Notes under the pieces: model-generated
Databases searched by the model: none
Told to the model about the DNA's origin: nothing
Seen by the model: the letters and a program-made list of their open reading frames with translations, nothing else
Origin: CAYGLV01 sp964351025
GTDB lineage: Bacteria; Actinomycetota; Thermoleophilia; Gaiellales; Gaiellaceae
DNA length: 19,267 bases
NCBI GenBank assembly: GCA_964351025.1
Contig: CAYGLV010000046.1
Location: forward strand, 1-19,267
Direction: 5' to 3'
In this document: piece after piece, positions 14,246-19,267 of the stretch
Position numbering within the stretch: the first letter of the stretch is position 1
How the letters are laid out: each line of letters begins with the position of its first letter
Made by a program: the position numbers and the translations under genes

Positions 14246-15643
14246 GTGACAGTACGCAGCGGATTCGTCGTAGTCGCCAACCGCCTACCGGTTGACGAGG
14301 AGGTCACGCCGACTGGCGTTCGGTGGCGGACGAGCCCGGGCGGCCTGGTCACCGCGCTGCACCCGGTTGCGGCCGTACGCGATGCCACCTGGGTCGGCTG
14401 GGCCGGTCGTGTCGGCGCTGCCCCCGAGCCGTTCGATCTCGACGGGATCCGGTTACATCCGGTTCCCCTCAGTGGCGACGACATGGAGCGCTACTACGAG
14501 GGAGAGTCGAACTCGACGATCTGGCCCATCTATCACGACGCAGTCGAGTCGCCGACGTTCAGCCGTCCGTGGCGCGACGCCTACCGCGCCGTCAACGAGC
14601 GGTTCGCCGACGCCGCCGCCGAAGTGGCGGCCAAAGGCGCAACCGTCTGGGTGCACGACTACCAGCTGCAGCTGGTACCGGCAATGTTGCGCGCTCGGCG
14701 GCCCGATGTGCGGATCGGGTTCTTTCTCCACATTCCCTTCCCGCCGATCGAGCTGTTCATGCAGATGCCGCTGCGGGCGGAGATCCTGCGTGGCCTGCTC
14801 GGTGCCGACCTTGTCGGGTTCCAGCAGAAGCTGGCCGCGCAGAACTTCGTCCGGCTGGCCCGGCACCTGCTCGGGCTGCGCTACACCGGCACGACCGTCG
14901 AGGTTGACGGGCGCACGATGAAGGCCGGCGCGTTCCCGATCTCCATCGACGTCAAGGAGATGGAGGAACTGGCCGCCAGCCCGGAGGTGCAGGCGCGAGC
15001 CAAGCAGATCCGCGCGGAGCTGGGCGACCCGAAGACGATAATCCTGGGGGTTGACCGTCTGGACTACACCAAGGGGATCGAGTTGCGCCTCGACGCATTC
15101 CGCGAGCTCTTGGGGGAAGGAACGCTGAGCGTGCCCGATACGGTCATGGTTCAGGTCGCCACACCGAGCCGAGAGCGAGTCGAGCACTACGAGAGGCTGC
15201 GCGTGAGGGTCGAGCGCGAAGTCGGGCGGATCAACGGAGAGTTCGCGCGCGTTGGTGTGCCGGCGGTGCACTACCTGCATCAGTCGTACGATCGGAGTGA
15301 GCTTGCGGCGCTCTACTGCGCGGCCGATGTGATGATCGTGACCTCCTTGCGCGACGGGATGAACCTGGTCGCAAAGGAGTACGTGGCCGCGCGCGTCGAC
15401 CAGGGCGGAGCACTTGTGCTGAGCGAGTTCGCCGGCGCCGCTAACGAGCTGCGGCACGCCTTCCTGTGTAACCCGCACGACCCCGACAGCGTGAAGGACG
15501 CGCTCGTTCGGGCGATCCACGTCGACGAGGTGGACGGGCGGCGACGCATGCGGCTCATGCAGCGGTACCTGCGAGCCCATGACGGAGCCCGCTGGGCGCG
15601 GTCCTTCCTCGACGAGCTCGGCGCGCCGGAGACCACGAGTTGA
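14246..15643 (+). CDS. otsA: Trehalose-6-phosphate synthase
   Basis: This GT20 glycosyltransferase joins a nucleotide-sugar glucose (usually UDP-glucose) to glucose-6-phosphate, giving trehalose-6-phosphate in the cytosol. At 465 residues its length is typical. Conserved parts are VVVANRLP near the N terminus, SPGGLVTAL, RYYEGESNSTIWPIYHD (acceptor site), HDYQLQLVP (D138), FFLHIPFPP, GVDRLDYTKGI (R271 and K276, phosphate contacts) and SLRDGMNLVAKEYVA (D370, E378, donor ribose). I chose GTG 14246: MTVRSGFVVVANRLP resembles family N termini, and GGAGG (14231-14235) lies upstream. The alternative ATG 14201 overlaps the predicted -10. The stop overlaps the TTG of the next gene by 4 bp, so synthase and phosphatase are translationally coupled. 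It is divergent from the MMPL gene. Confidence 0.95.
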   Translation: MTVRSGFVVVANRLPVDEEVTPTGVRWRTSPGGLVTALHPVAAVRDATWVGWAGRVGAAPEPFDLDGIRLHPVPLSGDDMERYYEGESNSTIWPIYHDAVESPTFSRPWRDAYRAVNERFADAAAEVAAKGATVWVHDYQLQLVPAMLRARRPDVRIGFFLHIPFPPIELFMQMPLRAEILRGLLGADLVGFQQKLAAQNFVRLARHLLGLRYTGTTVEVDGRTMKAGAFPISIDVKEMEELAASPEVQARAKQIRAELGDPKTIILGVDRLDYTKGIELRLDAFRELLGEGTLSVPDTVMVQVATPSRERVEHYERLRVRVEREVGRINGEFARVGVPAVHYLHQSYDRSELAALYCAADVMIVTSLRDGMNLVAKEYVAARVDQGGALVLSEFAGAANELRHAFLCNPHDPDSVKDALVRAIHVDEVDGRRRMRLMQRYLRAHDGARWARSFLDELGAPETTS

Positions 15644-18249
15644 GCGAGCCTGAGGGACGGCCCGGCCCTGACGGCAACCTGGATGCCGAGTTGCGTGCGG
15701 CAGTCGGACGCGTCGCTCGCGTGCCCCAGCTGCTCGTCGCCTGCGACTACGACGGCACGCTCGCGCCGATCGTCGATGACCCGACGAGGGCGGAGCCGCT
15801 GCCCGAGGCAGTCGCCGCGATCCGGGCTCTCGCCACCTTGCCGCAGACAACCGTGGCGGTCGTCTCGGGCCGGGCCCTGCGTGACCTGGCAACGCTGTCG
15901 CGCCTGCCCGGCGAGGTGCACCTCGTCGGCAGCCATGGCTCGGAGTTCGACCTGGGCTTCATCCGCCGGCTCGCGCCGGAGTTGATCGCGCTGCACGCCC
16001 GGCTACTCGCGGCCCTGACAGACCTTGCGAGCGGTCATCCGGGGGTTCGGCTGGAGGTCAAGCCGGCGAGTGTCGCGGTGCACGTGCGAGGGGCTGAGCA
16101 GGCCGTGGCAGAGAGCGTCCTGGATGCCGTCCACCGTGGCCCGGCCGCGTGGCCCGACATCCACGTGACGAACGGGAAGGAGGTCGTCGAGCTGTCGTTG
16201 ATCCCCACCGACAAAGGCGCCGCCGTCGATGCGTTGCGCGTGCAGGCATCGGCCAGCGCCGTGCTGTACCTCGGCGACGACGTCACCGACGAGAACGCAT
16301 TCGCTCAGCTCCACGGTCCCGACATCGGCGTCAAGATCGGCCCGGGTGACACGAGGGCGGCGTACCGCGTGGGCGAGCCGATCGATGCCGTGCGCGTCCT
16401 CGGACTCCTGCTCGAGCTGCGCAGGCGCTGGCTCTATGGCGAGCACGCGGTCCCGATCGAGCGGCATTCGATGCTCTCCAACGGCTCCACCGTCGCGCTG
16501 CTGACACCGGAAGCGAAGGTGACGTGGCTGTGCCACCCCCGGCCGGACTCGGCGGCGATCTTCGCGGACATCCTCGGCGGAGCCCGCGCCGGGTACTTCT
16601 CGGTCGCTCCCGAACGACACGGCATCCCCCTCGGGCAGCGCTACCGCCCGGGCACGATGACGGTGGAAACCCGGTGGTCGGGGGTCACCGTGACCGACTG
16701 GCTGGAGGGCGAGGTGCCCGGTGACGGAAGCGGCACCGGCGAGGAGCTGGGCTCGAGCGGCAGCTGCTCGACGCTGGTCCGGGTGCTGACCGGCACCGGC
16801 GTCGTGCGTCTGGAGTTCGCGCCACGGCCCGAGTTCGGCCAGGTGCCGACCAGGCTGCAGCCGCTCGGCGACGCGTTGCTCGTGCTCGGCTGCAACGAGC
16901 CGATGACGCTGTTCGCGCCTGGAGTGGAATGGGACGTGTTCGACGACGGTGGTCACGACACGGCGCGCGCCGTGGTCGATGTTGCCGCCGCCGGGGGGCG
17001 GGTCTCGATTGAGCTGCGCTTCGGCTCCGGGAGCGTCGGCTCCCACCCGGGGTCGATCGACGACCGTCAGGCGCTTGCCGAGCAGCCGTGGGCGGACTGG
17101 GCGGCGAGCCTGAAGCTGCCGGGCACGGCGCCGAAGGAGGTGCTGCGCAGCGCCTTGACGCTTCGTGGGCTCTGTCATGCGCCTACCGGCGCGATCCTGG
17201 CGGCCGCGACGACGTCGCTGCCCGAGGAGCTCGGGGGCGTACGCAACTGGGACTACAGGTACTGCTGGTTACGGGACGCGTCGATGGCAGCGCATGCGCT
17301 CGTCGACCTGGGCTCCCTGACGGAGGCCGAGGCGCTCCTGCGCTGGGTGGACGCGTGCATCGACCGGACCGGCGGGCATCCCGAGCGGCTGCATCCCCTC
17401 TACATGGTGGACGGGACGGAGCTGGGGCCTGAAGCGGTGATCGACACGCTGCCCGGATACGCCGGGTCGAGGCCTGTGCGCGTCGGCAACGCGGCCAACC
17501 GGCAGATCCAGCTGGACGTCTTCGGCCCGATCACCGATCTGCTGGCGGCTGTCGTCGAGGCCCGTGGATCGGTGCGCAACAAGGACTGGCGGGTTGTCGA
17601 GGCGATGGTGCAGGCGGTCGAGCGCCGCTGGCACGAGCCCGACCACGGGGTGTGGGAGGCCCGGCTGCCCCCGCGCCACCATGTGTATTCGAAGGTCATG
17701 TGCTGGCTGACCGTCGACCGGGCCTTGCAGATACAGGTCATGCGAGGCGAGCCCGAGAGGTCCGACTGGGTAGAGCTACGCGCGAGGATCCGCGACAACG
17801 TGCTCGAGCACGGCTGGAATGACGCCGCCGGCGCGTATTCCGTCGCCTACGGCGACGAGGAGATCGATGCGTCGTCGCTCTGGATCGGCCTGTCCGGGCT
17901 CGTCCCCGACGACGACCCGCGCTTCCTCGCCACGGTGTTGAAGATCGAGGCGCAACTGCGCAGCGGGCCCGTCGTCTACCGCTACCGGTGGGACGACGGG
18001 CTTTCCGGCTCGGAGGGCGGCTTTCACCTCTGCACCGCATGGCTCATCGAGGCGTACCTCCGCACAGGGAGGCGTGGCGACGCCGAGGAGCTGTTCCAGG
18101 AGATGATCGAGACGGCAGGCCCCACCGGGCTGCTCCCCGAGCAGTACGACCCGCTTTCGGAGCGGGGTCTCGGCAACCACCCGCAGGCCTACAGCCACCT
18201 CGGGCTGATCCGCTGCGCGATCATGCTCGACCGGGCGGAAGGCGCCTAG
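15640..18249 (+). CDS. Fusion of trehalose-6-phosphate phosphatase (OtsB) and GH15 glucoamylase/trehalase
   Basis: An 869-residue two-enzyme protein. Residues about 28-255 are a HAD-type trehalose-phosphatase: nucleophile D36 and acid/base D38 in CDYDGTLAPI, VSGR as motif II, the Lys of PTDKGAAVDAL, and GDDVTDENAF (D213, D214, D217) for Mg. Residues about 265-865 are a GH15 domain. Its N-terminal beta-sandwich contains MLSNGSTVALLTPEAKVTWL; the (alpha/alpha)6 barrel has RNWDYRYCWLRDA (535-547), LYMVDGTEL (E594) and LPGYAGSRPVRVGNAA; the probable catalytic Glu is E834 in LLPEQYDP, followed by NHPQAYSHLGLI. The TTG start overlaps the otsA stop, with GGAGA 7 nt upstream. The first domain makes trehalose. 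The GH15 domain may hydrolyse trehalose, as mycobacterial GH15 trehalases do, or cleave another alpha-glucan. Its substrate is not decidable here. Confidence 0.92.
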   Translation: MSEPEGRPGPDGNLDAELRAAVGRVARVPQLLVACDYDGTLAPIVDDPTRAEPLPEAVAAIRALATLPQTTVAVVSGRALRDLATLSRLPGEVHLVGSHGSEFDLGFIRRLAPELIALHARLLAALTDLASGHPGVRLEVKPASVAVHVRGAEQAVAESVLDAVHRGPAAWPDIHVTNGKEVVELSLIPTDKGAAVDALRVQASASAVLYLGDDVTDENAFAQLHGPDIGVKIGPGDTRAAYRVGEPIDAVRVLGLLLELRRRWLYGEHAVPIERHSMLSNGSTVALLTPEAKVTWLCHPRPDSAAIFADILGGARAGYFSVAPERHGIPLGQRYRPGTMTVETRWSGVTVTDWLEGEVPGDGSGTGEELGSSGSCSTLVRVLTGTGVVRLEFAPRPEFGQVPTRLQPLGDALLVLGCNEPMTLFAPGVEWDVFDDGGHDTARAVVDVAAAGGRVSIELRFGSGSVGSHPGSIDDRQALAEQPWADWAASLKLPGTAPKEVLRSALTLRGLCHAPTGAILAAATTSLPEELGGVRNWDYRYCWLRDASMAAHALVDLGSLTEAEALLRWVDACIDRTGGHPERLHPLYMVDGTELGPEAVIDTLPGYAGSRPVRVGNAANRQIQLDVFGPITDLLAAVVEARGSVRNKDWRVVEAMVQAVERRWHEPDHGVWEARLPPRHHVYSKVMCWLTVDRALQIQVMRGEPERSDWVELRARIRDNVLEHGWNDAAGAYSVAYGDEEIDASSLWIGLSGLVPDDDPRFLATVLKIEAQLRSGPVVYRYRWDDGLSGSEGGFHLCTAWLIEAYLRTGRRGDAEELFQEMIETAGPTGLLPEQYDPLSERGLGNHPQAYSHLGLIRCAIMLDRAEGA

Positions 18250-18277
18250 CCGGCCGCAAGCGACCCGATCGATCTCG

Positions 18278-18309
18278 GACGAGGGGCCCGCTCGCGCAGG
18301 CCCCTCGTC
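18278..18309. terminator. Perfect 11-bp GC hairpin between convergent genes
   Basis: GACGAGGGGCC (18278-18288) pairs with GGCCCCTCGTC (18299-18309) around a 10-nt loop. It lies between the OtsB-GH15 stop and the convergent secreted-protein gene. Like the other two hairpins it has a GAGGGGC core and no real T tract. Confidence 0.72.
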
Positions 18310-18333
18310 TGCGTCCGTTCTGTTGCCGCGTGT

Positions 18334-19089
18334 CTAGCCGTTCGGGCCGTTCTTGCCCTTCGTTGCGACGTAGCTGACGCAGTCGCCCTGGTTCTTGAAG
18401 ACACCGAAGGCCACCCAGCCACCGTTCTTGCGCTGGCTCGCCGAGGTCGGAAGGACGGGCGCCGGCGGGCTGTAGGAGACCGTGCCGAGGAAGTCGAGCG
18501 CCGTCGAGCCGGCCGTGACGCAGTTGTCCACGGTGAAGGCGAGCGTGTTCACGCCCGCTACGAAGCCGGTCGTGACCGTGAAGCTCGGAGGCGTCGGGTA
18601 TGCCGGCCCGTAGAACGTCCCTCCGCAGAGATCGTTCGGATAGGCATAGCTGGCGCCGAAGGGCGCTCCTCCGTTGAGCGAGATCATGAACCCGTTGTCC
18701 GCCCGCACGGAGAGCTGGAGCGAGGCGTTCGTCGCCCCGGCCGGGAGTGTGAACTGTGTCTGGTAGACGGTCGAGCCGGAGCCGCCAACGGTCGGCCAGC
18801 CAAGGCAGTTGGTGTTGTTGAACCCGACGTAGTTCGTGCCCGGGATGACGGTGTACGCGGGGTGGGCCACGACCCAAGCCTGACCGGGGCTGTTATCCGC
18901 CGCGCAGATGCCCGCCATGCCGGTGTTGTCCACCGACACGATCTGGACGTTCGGGTCTGGCTGCCAGAGCGGGGCGTTACCGCTCTGGATCGTGATCGTG
19001 TCGGCAAGCGCCGACGGTACGAACGCGACGGTGAACGCCACGCTCGCAAGCAATGCGGGCAGCGCCCACCGCAAGGGCCTTCCCTTCAT
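18334..19089 (-). CDS. Secreted protein with a jelly-roll-like domain and a conserved actinobacterial C-terminal tail
   Basis: A 251-residue exported protein. MKGRPLRWALPALLASVAFT leads a signal peptide ending near SALAD (residue 30). Residues about 31-205 look like a galactose-binding or PA14-like beta-sandwich: LQLSVRADNGFMISLNG is the strand-turn-strand typical of such lectin-like domains, with NTLAFTVDN near the end. The tail, residues 221-248, contains KNGGWVAFGVFKNQGDCV and VATKGKN, a tail I recall from many unrelated actinobacterial secreted proteins. There it usually starts with Cys; here that position is R220, leaving five cysteines (62, 95, 155, 190, 237). GGGGAG lies 8 nt before the ATG. 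It converges on the trehalose operon and seems to be a single-gene unit. Its ligand is unknown. Confidence 0.77.
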   Translation of the reverse strand: MKGRPLRWALPALLASVAFTVAFVPSALADTITIQSGNAPLWQPDPNVQIVSVDNTGMAGICAADNSPGQAWVVAHPAYTVIPGTNYVGFNNTNCLGWPTVGGSGSTVYQTQFTLPAGATNASLQLSVRADNGFMISLNGGAPFGASYAYPNDLCGGTFYGPAYPTPPSFTVTTGFVAGVNTLAFTVDNCVTAGSTALDFLGTVSYSPPAPVLPTSASQRKNGGWVAFGVFKNQGDCVSYVATKGKNGPNG

Positions 19090-19267
19090 TTTTCGTTCTC
19101 CCCTTATGATCGATTTTGGCCTTGCCGCACCGAGAACCGCACCCTACGAACGGCAGCCACAGGCCCAGAAGCCATCACACCAGGGACGTTGCCGGACGCT
19201 GTCAACGGCGCCCAGACCCGCACCACCTTCTCCTGCGGCGGAACAGGTGCACGTGAGAACCGATGGA

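Noticed and set aside
19200..19205. Minus-strand TTGACA upstream of the last secreted-protein gene
   Set aside because: The base run 17 nt on is TGGTGT, a poor -10, and it would imply a leader of over 80 nt. Not strong enough to list.

Overview
The window is about 19 kb of very GC-rich DNA with short intergenic gaps. It reads as ordinary chromosome of a high-GC actinomycetote. GTG and TTG starts, start codons placed just after TAnnnT hexamers, several secreted beta-rich proteins and a GH15 enzyme beside trehalose genes all fit this. A deep-branching group such as Thermoleophilia is my guess; no taxonomic marker gene is present. I see no tRNA, rRNA, CRISPR, transposase, integrase or phage gene.

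Left part (1-5551). Bases 1-181 hold no supported gene. A small secreted protein (182-646, minus) is divergent from a plus-strand cluster of three cofactor enzymes: a DAO-family FAD oxidoreductase (696-1853), a class V PLP enzyme (1953-3191) and an AceE-like ThDP enzyme (3188-5551). The last two overlap by 4 bp. No E2 or E3 gene is nearby. The PLP enzyme has Asn where the family has its pyridine-binding Asp. This cluster is the best candidate here for an undescribed pathway.

Middle part (5661-11541). An orphan NarL-type response regulator is followed by a secreted diheme cytochrome c. Facing them is a minus-strand operon of three secreted beta-rich proteins (9902 down to 7213). Its first two products are paralogues, and the third contains an internal duplication. 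A 378-bp divergent spacer with hairpins separates this operon from a DoxX-like membrane protein and a secreted barrel-like protein.

Right part (11599-19267). An MMPL-family exporter is interrupted by a 100-N gap flanked by duplicated sequence; collapsing the duplication gives an intact gene of about 717 codons. Divergent from it are otsA and a translationally coupled OtsB-GH15 fusion. Together these could make trehalose-6-phosphate, dephosphorylate it, and possibly hydrolyse trehalose or another glucan. The last gene (18334-19089, minus) is a secreted protein with a recurring actinobacterial C-terminal tail.

Two patterns run across the window. All three convergent gene pairs are separated by a perfect GC-rich hairpin with no T tract, probably a two-way terminator. 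Three genes (696, 5661 and 14136 on the minus strand) have a TAnnCT hexamer exactly 6 nt before the start codon, as expected for leaderless mRNAs.
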